NCBI GenBank assembly: GCA_031082225.1 | Contig: JAVHLG010000009.1 | Coordinates: forward strand, 1 to 64,000 | Direction of reading: 5' to 3' | DNA length: 64,000 bases | Origin: Desulfovibrionaceae bacterium | GTDB taxonomy: Bacteria > Desulfobacterota > Desulfovibrionia > Desulfovibrionales > Desulfovibrionaceae | Part shown: in pieces, positions 1 through 9,137 of the stretch | Numbering within the stretch: the stretch's first letter is position 1 | Layout: every line of letters begins with the position of its first letter | The notes under the pieces: generated by a model | The model's input: the letters and a program-made list of their open reading frames with translations, nothing else | Told to the model about the DNA's origin: nothing | The model's database searches: none | Position numbers and translations under genes: made by a program

Positions 1-377
1 TGAACCGTAGTTCCATCGACGATTCGAACTCGAAAATTATTATCGCCCAGAACTGGATGATTCTGAGCAAACCACTGATTTTTAACCTCATTAGCCATCC
101 AGCGAAACCATTCGTTAGCAGCGGCAAGTCGTTTCATAATTGCTACATCGCTAACTTTTGCCAGTCCAGTCTGGTTTGCTAATACGGAGGTCATCCGCAG
201 CGAATTGCCTTCTGCAATATGCATTAAAAGTACACGCAATAAAACTTCAGGGCTTGAGAATCTACGCGCCCGCGAAAACGCCCCAAACTCTTTGGCTTTT
301 TCTTCCCACCCAGCAGGCAAAAAGGAAAGTAGTTCCTGCCAGCCATCCCTGTCCAACACTTGACTATATCTTTCCAT
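1..377 (-). CDS. IS4-family transposase, N-terminal part (runs off the window)
   Basis: The minus-strand frame opens at an ATG at 377 and stays open to base 1, giving about 125 residues with no stop. The product begins MERYSQVLDRDGWQELLSF, continues through a helical N-terminal domain, and ends near the edge with RIVDGTTV, which matches the first DDE aspartate motif (DGT) of IS4-type transposases. The gene is visibly AT-richer than the neighbouring high-GC genes, as expected for recent acquisition. The catalytic C-terminal part is outside the window, so intactness cannot be judged. The element sits just beyond the 3' end of the liv operon. Family assignment comes from the motif and N-terminal character only. 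Confidence 0.75.
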   Translation of the reverse strand, partial: MERYSQVLDRDGWQELLSFLPAGWEEKAKEFGAFSRARRFSSPEVLLRVLLMHIAEGNSLRMTSVLANQTGLAKVSDVAIMKRLAAANEWFRWMANEVKNQWFAQNHPVLGDNNFRVRIVDGTTV

Positions 378-440
378 GGCTCACCCCCTGTGGGGATGAG
401 TACCAAAATCCGCAAAAGATTGCAAGTTAAGTTAGCGCTT
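1..440 (-). mobile_element. Partial insertion sequence, IS4-like
   Basis: The AT-rich stretch holding the transposase fragment ends between the ATG at 377 and the GC-rich hairpins that start at 448. The exact terminus cannot be fixed because the opposite end lies outside the window and no inverted repeat can be compared. Confidence 0.5.
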
Positions 441-447
441 ATGGGGT

Positions 448-495
448 CCGGGGGAAATGATTTCCCCCGGGCGGGGTTCGGGGCGGCAGCCCCGA
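448..495 (-). terminator. Double hairpin downstream of livF
   Basis: Two adjacent stem-loops follow the livF stop: a perfect 10-bp stem (448-457 with 461-470, loop 458-460) and a 7-bp stem (478-484 with 489-495). There is no T-run, so termination is inferred from position at the end of the liv operon. Confidence 0.5.
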
Positions 496-502
496 CGACG
501 CG

Positions 503-1231
503 TTAGCCGCCCAGGTAGGCCTTTTTGACCATGGGGTCGTGTCGCAGTTCCTCGGAGGCGCCCTGGGCCACGATCTCGCCGGTATCCAGGACGTAGCCCC
601 GATGGGCGAAGTCCAGGGCCACCTTGGCGTTTTGTTCGACGAGCAGGATGGTCATGCCCTCTTCATTGAGCTTTTTGAGGGTCCGGAACATTTCGTACAT
701 GAGCAGCGGCGCCAGTCCCATGGACGGCTCGTCAAGCAGGATGAAGTCGCATCCGGTCATGAGCGCCCGGCCCACGGCCAGCATCTGCTGTTCGCCGCCG
801 GACAGGGATTCGCTGCGCTGCTTGCATCGTTCGGACAGGCGCGGAAACAGGGTGAACACCCGCTCCAGATCCCTGGCCTTGTCCTCGGGGCTATCCTTGC
901 GGGCATAGGTGGCCAGGTTCAGGTTTTCCATGACCGTGAGGTTGCCGAAGATACGGCGGCCTTCCGGGGCCAAGTCCATGTGCAGTTTGCGCACCACGTC
1001 ATGGGTCTCGACGGAAAGCAGGCTTTGCCCGTCGTAGCGGATGTCGCCCTGGGTGACCTTGGGGGCCTCGGGGGGCGGCAGGCGCATGATGGTCAAAAGC
1101 GTGGTGGTCTTGCCCGCGCCGTTGGCCCCGATGAGGGTGACGATCTCCCCCCGGTCCACATGAAAGGTGATGCCGTGCAGGGCCTCGATGTTGCCGTATT
1201 TGACGTGCAGATTTTCGACGGAAAGAAGCAT
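503..1231 (-). CDS. livF: Branched-chain amino-acid ABC transporter, ATPase LivF
   Basis: This is the second cytoplasmic ATPase of the high-affinity leucine/isoleucine/valine importer. The 242 residues show Walker A GANGAGKT at 35-42, the ABC signature LSGGEQ at 143-148 and Walker B ILLDEPS at 164-170, and the length is normal for LivF (about 235 to 245). It is the last gene of livK-H-M-G-F. The 187-bp gap to livG is longer than elsewhere in the operon and contains a short dyad (TGAGGC/GCCTCA) but no recognised gene. Substrate range cannot be read from the ATPase. Confidence 0.95.
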   Translation of the reverse strand: MLLSVENLHVKYGNIEALHGITFHVDRGEIVTLIGANGAGKTTTLLTIMRLPPPEAPKVTQGDIRYDGQSLLSVETHDVVRKLHMDLAPEGRRIFGNLTVMENLNLATYARKDSPEDKARDLERVFTLFPRLSERCKQRSESLSGGEQQMLAVGRALMTGCDFILLDEPSMGLAPLLMYEMFRTLKKLNEEGMTILLVEQNAKVALDFAHRGYVLDTGEIVAQGASEELRHDPMVKKAYLGG

Positions 1232-1418
1232 GCTGTGGTCCCGTGGCGCGCCGTCTGGCTGTGCGGCGCGTTTTCCAGCTTGAGTGATGGAGGTTGTGTC
1301 CCCGGCCCGGCAAAGGCCTGTTCCGGGACCGGCAATCCAGCCGGGTCGGGGTCCGCCCCTGACTCGTGAGGCCCAGCGTCAGCCAGCCTCATACGAACGA
1401 GGCACGTTCCCTGCGACG

Positions 1419-2186
1419 CTAGATGGCGTCGTCTCCCAGATAGGCCTTGATGACCACGGGGTTCTCCCGAATCTCCTTGGGCGTGCCCTCGGCGATGGTG
1501 GCCCCGAAGTCGATGACCTTGATCCAGGTGCACAGGCTCATGACCACGTCCATCTGGTGTTCGATCATCCAGATGGACAGCTTGAATTCCTTGTGAATCC
1601 AGGCGATGAGCTTGATTAAGCCCTCCACGTCGGCGGAGTTGAGGCCGGCGGCGGGCTCGTCGAGCATGAGCAGATCGGGTTTGGTGGACAGGGCCCGGGC
1701 GATCTCCACCCGGCGCTGGATGCCGTAGGGCAGGTTGCCCGGCAGTTCGTCGGCGAATTGGGCCAGATCCAGGGCCTCGAGGATCTCCATGCCCCAGGCG
1801 CGCATCTCGGCCTCGCGGCGCAGGTAGCGATTGGAGCGCACAAAGCAGTCCCAGAGGCTGTACCCCAGATGATAATACTGGGACACCAGGATGTTGTCCA
1901 AAACGGACATGTCGAACCACAGCCGGATGTTCTGGAAGGTGCGGGCGATGCCCAGGCCCGTGACCTTGTGGGGCTTAAGTCCCCGAGTGTTTTTGCCCTT
2001 GAAGACAATGTCGCCGCAGGAAGGCTGGTAGAATCCGCTGATCAGGTTGAAGACCGTGGTCTTTCCCGCGCCGTTTGGGCCGATAAGCCCCATGAGTTCG
2101 CCGCCCGTAAAGGTGACGCTGAAATCGGTGACCGCGCACAGGCCGCCGAAGTACTGGGTCATGTCCTTGACTTCCAAAAGCGCCAC
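1419..2186 (-). CDS. livG: Branched-chain amino-acid ABC transporter, ATPase LivG
   Basis: The 255-residue ATPase has Walker A GPNGAGKT at 36-43 and the LivG-type signature region LPYGIQRRVEIARAL in place of LSGGQ, followed by LLMLDEPAAGL. The frame is open further upstream, but the start is placed at the GTG at 2186: the product then begins MALLEVKDM like other LivG proteins, it has the usual length, and AAGGGG lies about 7 nt upstream inside the end of livM. The livM stop and this GTG are only 5 bp apart, so the genes are probably translationally coupled. Confidence 0.93.
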   Translation of the reverse strand: MALLEVKDMTQYFGGLCAVTDFSVTFTGGELMGLIGPNGAGKTTVFNLISGFYQPSCGDIVFKGKNTRGLKPHKVTGLGIARTFQNIRLWFDMSVLDNILVSQYYHLGYSLWDCFVRSNRYLRREAEMRAWGMEILEALDLAQFADELPGNLPYGIQRRVEIARALSTKPDLLMLDEPAAGLNSADVEGLIKLIAWIHKEFKLSIWMIEHQMDVVMSLCTWIKVIDFGATIAEGTPKEIRENPVVIKAYLGDDAI

Positions 2187-2191
2187 GAGCC

Positions 2192-3208
2192 CTACCCCTT
2201 CAGTCTGTAGAATTTTTTCAAGCCGGGGAAGATGTCGGACAACTCGCGGTTGCCCATGATTCCCTCGGGACGAAACTGCATGAGCAGCACCAAAAGAAGC
2301 GGTATGACGATCCACTTGATGATCTGCAAGGGCCGAAGCGCCTCCATGAGCAGGGTGATCAGGATGGCCGAGAGCACCGAGCCCGACAGCGACCCCATGC
2401 CCCCCAGATAGACCATGACCATGACCTCGGTGGATTTGAGGATGGTGAACGATCCGGGGTTCACGTAGCCCAGGACGTGGGCGAAAAGCGCCCCGGCGAT
2501 GCCCGCCAGCCCGCAGGAGACCATAAACGCCGTCATCTTCACCTGGTTGGTGTTCACGCTCATGATCTCGGCCGCGATCTCGTCCTGGCACACGGCGTTG
2601 ACCCCGTTGCCCAGGGTGGAGAAGATGAAGCGGCGGATGAGCCAGACGGAGAACACCGTGCCCAGAAAGACCCAGATGATCATCCAGGGCAGATCGGCCG
2701 TGGTGTTCATGGCGGCGGTGACCTTGCTCATGCCCATGAATCCCCTGGCCCCGCCGATGGCGTTGATGTTCTCGATGGTGCTTTTGACGATGTAGGCGGC
2801 GGCGATGGTGATGATGGCCAGATAGTCGCCCCGGGTGCGAAACGACGGCACGGCCACCAGAAGGCCCACCAACGAGGCGGCCACCCCGCCCGCGACCAGG
2901 ATGAAGGGGAACAGGAACACGGCCAGGTGCGGGGGCAGAAGGGCCTCGCCGAACACGGAGCCCTCGGCGAAGAGCAGAACGGACAACACCGAGGACACGT
3001 AGGCCCCCACGGCCATGAATCCGGCGTGGCCGCAGGAGAACTCGCCCATGTTGCCGTTGATGATGTTTAGGCTCGACGACAGGATGATGTTGATGCCCAT
3101 GAACATGAGGACCGACTGCCAGTAGACGTTCATGGCCCCGGTCATGGACACGAACACGAGAACCGCCAAAAGCAGGGCGAGGAGCGCGGGAATGGTATAC
3201 TGTTTCAT
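2192..3208 (-). CDS. livM: Branched-chain amino-acid ABC transporter, permease LivM
   Basis: This 338-residue multi-spanning inner-membrane permease pairs with LivH to form the translocation channel. The N-terminus is a hydrophobic helix, and the stretch FSCGHAGFMAVGAYVSS near residue 60 is the conserved family loop (consensus SxGHAgF). About eight to nine hydrophobic segments are visible. It lies between livH and livG with short gaps (18 bp and 5 bp). Confidence 0.94.
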   Translation of the reverse strand: MKQYTIPALLALLLAVLVFVSMTGAMNVYWQSVLMFMGINIILSSSLNIINGNMGEFSCGHAGFMAVGAYVSSVLSVLLFAEGSVFGEALLPPHLAVFLFPFILVAGGVAASLVGLLVAVPSFRTRGDYLAIITIAAAYIVKSTIENINAIGGARGFMGMSKVTAAMNTTADLPWMIIWVFLGTVFSVWLIRRFIFSTLGNGVNAVCQDEIAAEIMSVNTNQVKMTAFMVSCGLAGIAGALFAHVLGYVNPGSFTILKSTEVMVMVYLGGMGSLSGSVLSAILITLLMEALRPLQIIKWIVIPLLLVLLMQFRPEGIMGNRELSDIFPGLKKFYRLKG

Positions 3209-3226
3209 CGTTACCCGGCCAAAAGG

Positions 3227-4150
3227 CTAAATCTTGGTCCGTCGCGCCACACCGAAGAGTCCGGTGGGCTTGACCGACAAAATGAGGAGCAGGATGGTGA
3301 ACGCGATGAGGTCACGCAAGGTGGAGGGGAAAAAGGCCACCACCATGATCTCCACGAACCCCAGAAGAAAGCCTCCGGCAAAGGCCCCCCGAATGGAGCC
3401 GATGCCGCCCACCACCGCCGCAATGAACGCCTTCCAGCCGATGAGCGCCCCCATGTAGGGGTCGAGCACCGGATAGGTCACGGCGAAGAGCAGTCCGGCC
3501 AGACCCGCGAATCCGGAGCCCAGGACGAAGGTGAAGACGATGACGCTGTCGGCGGGGATGCCCATGAGCGGCACGGCGAACCGGTCGTAGGAGATGGCCC
3601 GCATGGCCATGCCGATCTTGGTCTTGACCACCACGAAGCGCAGGAAGAAAAAGGCCAGGATGGCCACCAGGATGACGCCCATCTTGACGTTGGTGATATT
3701 GACCCCGGCGATGTTGTAGACCGTCGTGGGAATCAGCGTGGGGAAGCTGCGGCGGCTGGCGCCTAGAAGGGCCAGGTTGGCGTGCTCCAGGATAAGCCCG
3801 CACATGAGCGCGGTGATGACCACGTAGAGGCGGTTGACGCCCTTGCGGCGAAGCGGCCGGTAGGCCACCCGCTCAAGGGTCACGCCCACCACGGCCGTGA
3901 GCATCATGGTCAGGGGCACGGCCAGGGCCAGGACCAGCCAGCCGGGCATGCCGGGAATGATCCCGAACTTGCCCAGAAAAAGCATGCACACGTAAAAGGC
4001 GATGTACGCCCCGACCATGAAGATGTCGCCGTGGGCGAAGTTGATCAGGAGCAGTACGCCGTAGACGAGACAGTACCCCAGGGCGATGAGGGAATAAAAG
4101 CTCCCCCACTGCAGGGCATTGAAGATATTTTGGATAAACGATTGCAGCAA
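3227..4150 (-). CDS. livH: Branched-chain amino-acid ABC transporter, permease LivH
   Basis: This 307-residue inner-membrane permease carries the family motif INFAHGDIFMVGAY in the first third and a series of hydrophobic helices, as in other LivH proteins (about 290 to 308 residues). It is followed after 18 bp by livM and preceded by the substrate-binding protein gene, the canonical K-H-M-G-F order. Confidence 0.95.
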   Translation of the reverse strand: MLQSFIQNIFNALQWGSFYSLIALGYCLVYGVLLLINFAHGDIFMVGAYIAFYVCMLFLGKFGIIPGMPGWLVLALAVPLTMMLTAVVGVTLERVAYRPLRRKGVNRLYVVITALMCGLILEHANLALLGASRRSFPTLIPTTVYNIAGVNITNVKMGVILVAILAFFFLRFVVVKTKIGMAMRAISYDRFAVPLMGIPADSVIVFTFVLGSGFAGLAGLLFAVTYPVLDPYMGALIGWKAFIAAVVGGIGSIRGAFAGGFLLGFVEIMVVAFFPSTLRDLIAFTILLLILSVKPTGLFGVARRTKI

Positions 4151-4232
4151 CGGCCTGCCCCCCCGGCGATGGGATGACGGTCACGACCCGGCCCGGGAAG
4201 CGGATTCCCGGGCCGGAAGGTGACCTGGTGAG

Positions 4233-5402
4233 TTAGTTCGGGCACACCGACTTGTAGAAGCCGAACTTGCCCTCGTCGTCGATCTTGACCACCACGGCGC
4301 ACTTGACCGGGTCATGATCGCCCTCGGGATTGAAGGACATCTGACCGGTGATGCCGTCGAAGTCCTTGGTGGCGGTCATGGCCGCGCGCAGGGCGTCGCG
4401 ATCCTTCTCCATGTCGCCGGTGATGGGGCCCATGCGCTTGACGCCGTCGAGCATCAGGTTGATGGAGTCCCAGGTCAGGGCGGCCACGTCGTCAGGGGTC
4501 TTGTTGTAGAGCTTGGTGTACTCGTCGATGAATTCCTTGGTCTTGCCCTTGGCGCCGGCGGCGGCGTAGTGGGTGACGAAGAACAGGCCCTTGCAGTCGT
4601 CGCCGCACAGGCCCATCAGGTCGCCGCTGCCCCAGGAGTCGCTGCCCAGAACCGGCTTGTTGAAGCCCATGGACTTGGCCTGCTTCACGATCAGCGGCAC
4701 TTCATTATAATACTGCGGGGTGAACAGCACGTCCGCGCCGGACTTGGCGATGTTGGTCAACTGGGCGGAGAAATCTACGTCCTTGGTGGTGAAGGTCTCA
4801 AAGGCCACCACGGAGCCGGGTCCGTTGATCTTTTCAAAGGCGGCCTTGAAGTCCTCGGACAGGCCCTTGGGATAGTCGCTGGCGATGTCGTAGAGCACGG
4901 CGGCCTTTTTGGCGCCGAATTCCTCGGTGCCGAACTTGGCGGCCACGGGGCCCTGGAAGGTGTCCAAGAAGCAGCCCCGGAAGACGAAGGGACGGCCCTT
5001 GGTGGTGTTGGGGTTGGTGGACCAGGGGGAGATCATGGGGGCCTTCAGCTCGTTGGCCGCTTCGCCAGCGGGCACGGCCTGCTTGCTGGACTGGGGTCCG
5101 ATGATGCCCAGCACCTTGTCCTGGGTGATGAGCTTGCGGGCGGCGGACAGGGCGGACTCGGCCTTGGACTCGTTGTCCTCGTACACGAAATCCAGGGTGT
5201 ACTTCTTGCCGCCGATGTCGATGCCACCGGCGTCATTGATCTTTTTCTTGAGCATCTCGGCCGAATTTTTGGAGGACTCGCCCACGTCCGGGATGTCGCC
5301 GGTCATGGGGATGTTGAACCCGAGTTTGATGCTGTCGGCGGCAAACGCGGGCAATGCCGTTAGAAGGACCAGCGCCAGGGCGCCAAGCAGGGACTTTTTC
5401 AT
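4233..5402 (-). CDS. livK: Branched-chain amino-acid ABC transporter, periplasmic binding protein
   Basis: This is the secreted ligand-binding component of the Liv importer (type I periplasmic binding fold). The start is the ATG at 5402, with AGGAGG just upstream; in-frame sequence before it would give eight extra residues (MKREQEVC) with no support. The product starts MKKSLLGALALVLLTALP and has a Sec signal peptide cleaved after AFA, leaving ADSIKLGFNIPMTGD. The length of 389 residues fits the family. A CGDDCKG pair suggests a disulfide in the periplasm. The exact ligand (Leu only, or Leu/Ile/Val, or another amide) is not determined by sequence. Confidence 0.93.
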   Translation of the reverse strand: MKKSLLGALALVLLTALPAFAADSIKLGFNIPMTGDIPDVGESSKNSAEMLKKKINDAGGIDIGGKKYTLDFVYEDNESKAESALSAARKLITQDKVLGIIGPQSSKQAVPAGEAANELKAPMISPWSTNPNTTKGRPFVFRGCFLDTFQGPVAAKFGTEEFGAKKAAVLYDIASDYPKGLSEDFKAAFEKINGPGSVVAFETFTTKDVDFSAQLTNIAKSGADVLFTPQYYNEVPLIVKQAKSMGFNKPVLGSDSWGSGDLMGLCGDDCKGLFFVTHYAAAGAKGKTKEFIDEYTKLYNKTPDDVAALTWDSINLMLDGVKRMGPITGDMEKDRDALRAAMTATKDFDGITGQMSFNPEGDHDPVKCAVVVKIDDEGKFGFYKSVCPN

Positions 5403-5556
5403 GCAAACCTCCTGTTCTCGCTTCATTTCAAAGAGTTAACGACTCCGCACCGAGACCAGCCTTTACCCTAACTTCCCTTGGAAGGAAATCCCTCATCCAA
5501 CATAAAAGACAATTTTGTGAAATTTGAGCCGCTTTCATGACGCAGCCCGACAGCGC

Positions 5557-5592
5557 CCGGGCGCGGCAGGGTGAAGAAACCGCCGCGCCCGG
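5557..5592 (-). terminator. Hairpin terminator candidate for ald
   Basis: A perfect 11-bp GC-rich stem (5557-5567 with 5582-5592) lies 16 bp past the ald stop codon. There is no clear T-run. It separates ald from the liv operon, which runs in the same direction. Confidence 0.5.
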
Positions 5593-5608
5593 ACGAGACG
5601 TCATCCGA

Positions 5609-6721
5609 TCAGATCGCCGCCAGAATCTTTTCCACTGTGGTGGAAGGCATGTCAAAGGCCTCGCCCACGGCCCCATAGGTCAATTCACCCAGGTAGGTGT
5701 TCAGGCCCAGGGCCAGGGAGCGGTCCTGGCGCAGGGCCTCCATGCCGTTTTGGGCCAGCTTCATGGCATAGGGCAGGGTCTGGTTGCACAGGGCATAGGT
5801 GGAGGTGCGCGGCACCGCGCCCGGCATGTTGGCCACGCCGTAATGCACCACACCGTCCACCAGATAGGTGGGTTCGGCGTGGGTGGTGGCCTTGATGGTC
5901 TCCACGCAGCCGCCCTGGTCCACGGCCACGTCCACGATGACCGAGCCTTCCTTCATGGTCCCGATCATGTCCCGGGTCACCAGGCGGGGGGCCTTGGCCC
6001 CGGTGATGAGCACCGCGCCGATGAGCAGGTCGGCGTAGGTCACGGCCTTGCGGATGTTGGGCTCGTTGGAGGACACGGTGACGATGCGGCCCTGATAGAT
6101 GTCGTCGAGGTATTGCAGGCGGGAATGGTTCACGTCCAGCACGGTGACCTGCGCGCCCATGCCCATGGCGATCTTGGCCGCGTTGGTGCCGACGATGCCC
6201 GCGCCCAGGATGACCACCGAGGCCTGGGGCACGCCGGGCACGCCGCCCAAGAGAAGCCCCCGGCCGCCCTGGGATTTTTCCAGATGATGCGCGCCCACCT
6301 GGGGGGCCATGCGTCCGGCCACCTCGCTCATGGGCAAAAGCAGCGGCAGTCCCCCGCCGGGCAGTTGCACGGTCTCGTAGGCGATGCCGATGGTTCCCGA
6401 CGACAGCAGCACCTCGGTCAGGGGCTTGTCGGCGGCCAGATGCAGATAGGTGAAAAGCAAAAGTCCCTTGCGCAGGTATTGGTACTCCGCAGCGATGGGC
6501 TCTTTGACCTTGATGACCATGTCGGCGGCCCAGGCCTCGGCGGCGTCAGCCAGCCTGGCCCCGGCGGCCGCATATTGCTCGTCGGACAGGCCGCTGCCCC
6601 TTCCCGCCCCGGACTCCACGACAACCGTATGTCCGCGCCGTACCAGGGTCTCCACAGCCCCGGGGGTCATGGACACCCGGTTTTCCAACGTTTTGATTTC
6701 CTTCGGTATGCCAATAATCAT
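5609..6721 (-). CDS. ald: Alanine dehydrogenase
   Basis: The enzyme interconverts L-alanine and pyruvate plus ammonia with NAD+/NADH in the cytoplasm. The start is the ATG at 6721, preceded by GGAG, giving the family N-terminus [20 protein letters not shown] and 370 residues, the usual length. Visible motifs are IKVKEPI (substrate-binding lysine region), the TYLHLA histidine near residue 96, and the NAD-binding [16 protein letters not shown] near 170. Its place upstream of a branched-chain amino-acid importer suggests a role in amino-acid catabolism or ammonia assimilation. Confidence 0.95.
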   Translation of the reverse strand: MIIGIPKEIKTLENRVSMTPGAVETLVRRGHTVVVESGAGRGSGLSDEQYAAAGARLADAAEAWAADMVIKVKEPIAAEYQYLRKGLLLFTYLHLAADKPLTEVLLSSGTIGIAYETVQLPGGGLPLLLPMSEVAGRMAPQVGAHHLEKSQGGRGLLLGGVPGVPQASVVILGAGIVGTNAAKIAMGMGAQVTVLDVNHSRLQYLDDIYQGRIVTVSSNEPNIRKAVTYADLLIGAVLITGAKAPRLVTRDMIGTMKEGSVIVDVAVDQGGCVETIKATTHAEPTYLVDGVVHYGVANMPGAVPRTSTYALCNQTLPYAMKLAQNGMEALRQDRSLALGLNTYLGELTYGAVGEAFDMPSTTVEKILAAI

Positions 6722-7231
6722 CAGATTCTCCACAAGGCGTATTGATTGAAGAGGGTTCGCCGGAGCACGCCGCCGCGACGTCTCCGCAAAGCCACCAGTG
6801 TCCCTCACGAGGTGTCGGACTTTTATGACAACCCCTAGGGAAAGACAACCCAAAAGGGGGCCCGCCTGCCCGTGAAATCCCGGCCAGCGAACAATTTCTA
6901 CGGCATCCTCCCGAATCGATACGGGAATTTTCCGTGCCTTACGGCGCTGCCTGCTGCAACGCGCCCTGCCGACACGGGCGGGCGCGGCTTTTCACCGCTT
7001 CGCCCCGAACCCGCCCGGCGTTTCACTTTTTTATTCAGCAGGATTGTTTTTCCAGCCTCCATCCCCAGCCTGACCCGGCCTTCTCCCGGCATGATTTCGC
7101 AATATACTGAAAAGAAACACTTTCTGAAACGCTCGCGATACGCACGCGGATGGTATTTATTTTGCATATTCGTATCGGCCAATACGATGAGAACCGGCAC
7201 ATATCAAATCCTTATGCGAAGGGGGGGGAAC
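6722..7231. other. Intergenic region between divergent ald and the beta-barrel gene
   Basis: These 510 bp separate two divergent genes. The half nearest 7232 is AT-richer and is where the promoter of the beta-barrel protein should lie. Open frames here have no resemblance to known proteins and are not called. Confidence 0.6.
6820..6848 (-). promoter_or_regulatory. Candidate sigma-70 type promoter for ald
   Basis: On the minus strand TTGTCT (6843-6848) and TAAAAG (6820-6825) are separated by 17 bp and lie about 100 bp upstream of the ald start. The -10 match is weak, so this is only a candidate. Confidence 0.3.
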
Positions 7232-7813
7232 ATGGAACGGCGTCTGCGGAGAACATTGCGCATCCTGGCTGGCGTGTGCTGCCTGCTGTGCCTGTCGGTC
7301 GTCTACGCGGCGGCGCAGGAATTCAAGGCCGGCACGGCCTACCTCGAACCCCGGGGGGGCGTCTACGGCACCTTTGACGACCATGTGCAGGTGATCGCCA
7401 CCTACGGCGGCGCGCTGGGCTATTTCGTGGTGGACAACCTGTCCATTGAGGCCGAGGGTCTGGGATATTACATCGACCAGCAGAAAATCGACGCCACCGC
7501 CATGGGCATGGCCGCGAAAAAAGACGCCGCCACGGCGCTCGGCGGCAGCCTCATGGCCCGCTGGCACATGGCCGCCACGGACCAGGCCTCCTTTTTCGTG
7601 GCCGCCGGGGCGGGCGGACTGTGGGCCGACCGCAAGGTTCCCTACCGGGGGATGCAGTACAGCGTCACCGAGCAGGCCGAACTGGGGGCCACGGTCAAGA
7701 TCACCGACGGCTTCAACATCAAGCTGGCCGGACGCTACCAGCACATCGGAACCTTCGACAAAAACGGCTTGAGCGCCCTTGGCGGCAATCTGGGCCTCAA
7801 CTTCACGTTCTGA
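7232..7813 (+). CDS. Outer-membrane beta-barrel protein (OmpW/OmpX-like porin-fold)
   Basis: The 193-residue precursor starts at the ATG at 7232, which follows a strong AAGGGGGGGG ribosome-binding site. It has a basic N-terminus and hydrophobic core (about residues 10-27) with cleavage expected near YAAAQ. The mature part alternates polar and aromatic residues typical of small eight-stranded barrels (VIATYGGALGYFVVDNLSIE, IKLAGRYQHIG) and ends LGLNFTF, the terminal aromatic signature recognised by the BAM machinery. Function (adhesin, channel, stress) cannot be assigned. The gene stands alone and is followed by a strong terminator. Confidence 0.75.
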   Translation: MERRLRRTLRILAGVCCLLCLSVVYAAAQEFKAGTAYLEPRGGVYGTFDDHVQVIATYGGALGYFVVDNLSIEAEGLGYYIDQQKIDATAMGMAAKKDAATALGGSLMARWHMAATDQASFFVAAGAGGLWADRKVPYRGMQYSVTEQAELGATVKITDGFNIKLAGRYQHIGTFDKNGLSALGGNLGLNFTF

Positions 7814-7835
7814 TCCGGCCCCGGCCGATCCCATG

Positions 7836-7874
7836 AAAAGTCCGGTCGCGGCCACGCGGGTGGACTTTTTTTTT
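7836..7874 (+). terminator. Rho-independent terminator after the beta-barrel gene
   Basis: AAAAGTCC (7836-7843) pairs with GGACTTTT (7862-7869), and the run of nine T ends at 7874. Confidence 0.85.
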
Positions 7875-7981
7875 CGTCGCAGGTAGCGTCACGCAAGGGC
7901 GACACACCATTGCCCGGGACTGGAGACGCGGGTGGCGGATGACCGAAAAGGACGGACCATGACAGCCCAGGATGCCGGATC

Positions 7982-8962
7982 ATGAGCAAGATACTGGACC
8001 AGGACGAGGTCGATGCGCTCTTGCGCGGCCTGTCCGGCGGCGAAATCGAGGCCGAGTCGGACATCCTGGAGGACGACTCCGGGGTGGTGGTCTTCGATCT
8101 GTCCAACCAGGACCGCATCATCCGGGGCCGGATGCCGGTCCTTGAGATCATCAACGACCGCTTCGCCCGCCTGGCCTCCAACGCCCTGGCCAACGCCATG
8201 CGCAAGCGCGCCGACGTCAATCCCATCTCCATCGACATGTCCAAATTCGGGGACTTCATGCGTTCCCTGCCCGTCCCCACCTCCATCAACATCTTCAAGC
8301 TCGACCCCCTGCGTGGCAACGCCATCCTGGTGGTGGACTCCAGGCTGGTGTTCGCCATGGTGGAGAGCTTTTTCGGGGGGGCGGGCAGCCAGCCCAAAAT
8401 CGAGGGCCGGGACTTCACCCCCATCGAGCAGGCCATCATCAGCAAGGTGGTGCGCATCGCCCTGGAGAACATGGAGGAGTCCTGGGCCCCGGTGCACGAG
8501 GTGCATATCGAACTGGTGCGCTCCGAGGTCAACCCCCAGTTCGCGGCCATTGTGCCGCCAAGCGACGTGGTGGTGGTGGTGACCTTCGAGGTGGAGCTCG
8601 AAAACGCCATCGGCTCGCTGGTCGTCTGCCTGCCCTACGCCACCATCGAGCCCATCCGCTCCAAGCTGTACGCGTCGTTTCAGACCGAACGCCTGGAGGT
8701 GGACCACGCCTGGATCTCGCGCTTCAAGGAGCGGCTCATGGAGACCCCGGTGGAGATGATCGTGCGCTTCGGCACGGCCCAGATCACCGGCCGCCAGCTT
8801 CTGAGCCTGACGCCCGGCGACATCCTGATGCTCAACAACGACGAGGACGACCTTTTGGCGGCCGAGGTCCAGGGCGTGCGCAAGTTCCAGGGCATCCCGG
8901 GGCAGGTCAAGTCCAACAAGGCCTTCCAGATCATCAAGGAAGAAGAGATCCGCTACGAATAG
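7982..8962 (+). CDS. fliM: Flagellar motor switch protein FliM
   Basis: FliM is the middle layer of the C-ring; it binds CheY-P and FliG and sets the rotation sense. The 326 residues start MSKILDQDEVDALL, the conserved CheY-binding N-terminal peptide (consensus LSQDEIDALL). The CheC-like middle domain and the C-terminal SpoA domain (near FGTAQITGRQLLSLTPGDILML) follow. The gene is solitary here: fliN is not adjacent, and the main flagellar block is 21 kb away. A terminator directly follows it. Confidence 0.95.
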   Translation: MSKILDQDEVDALLRGLSGGEIEAESDILEDDSGVVVFDLSNQDRIIRGRMPVLEIINDRFARLASNALANAMRKRADVNPISIDMSKFGDFMRSLPVPTSINIFKLDPLRGNAILVVDSRLVFAMVESFFGGAGSQPKIEGRDFTPIEQAIISKVVRIALENMEESWAPVHEVHIELVRSEVNPQFAAIVPPSDVVVVVTFEVELENAIGSLVVCLPYATIEPIRSKLYASFQTERLEVDHAWISRFKERLMETPVEMIVRFGTAQITGRQLLSLTPGDILMLNNDEDDLLAAEVQGVRKFQGIPGQVKSNKAFQIIKEEEIRYE

Positions 8963-8983
8963 CTGCAAGGCGGCGTCCGACAA

Positions 8984-9021
8984 AAAAACGGCCGGAATCG
9001 CTCCCAGCCGTTTCGTTTTTT
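8984..9021 (+). terminator. Rho-independent terminator after fliM
   Basis: AAACGGC (8986-8992) pairs with GCCGTTT (9007-9013), followed by CG and six T. A-tracts on the other side may make it bidirectional for the convergent gene at 9138. Confidence 0.85.
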
Positions 9022-9137
9022 GCGCAGCCGGAACCGTCTTGCCGCACCGCCATCCCCAACATCCGGCCTTCCCCGGCAAAGGGCGGCGTTCCCGCCGAAC
9101 CTCGCCCCCAGGGGCCCTCACCCGGCCACCTTCCGGT

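Noticed and set aside
1232-1418. Possible small gene in the livG-livF gap
   Set aside because: No good start or ribosome-binding site; only a short dyad is visible.
4314-5363. Long open frame on the plus strand across livK (349 codons)
   Set aside because: It is the reverse complement of a well-recognised periplasmic binding protein gene; composition is glycine/histidine-rich as expected of an antisense shadow in high-GC DNA.
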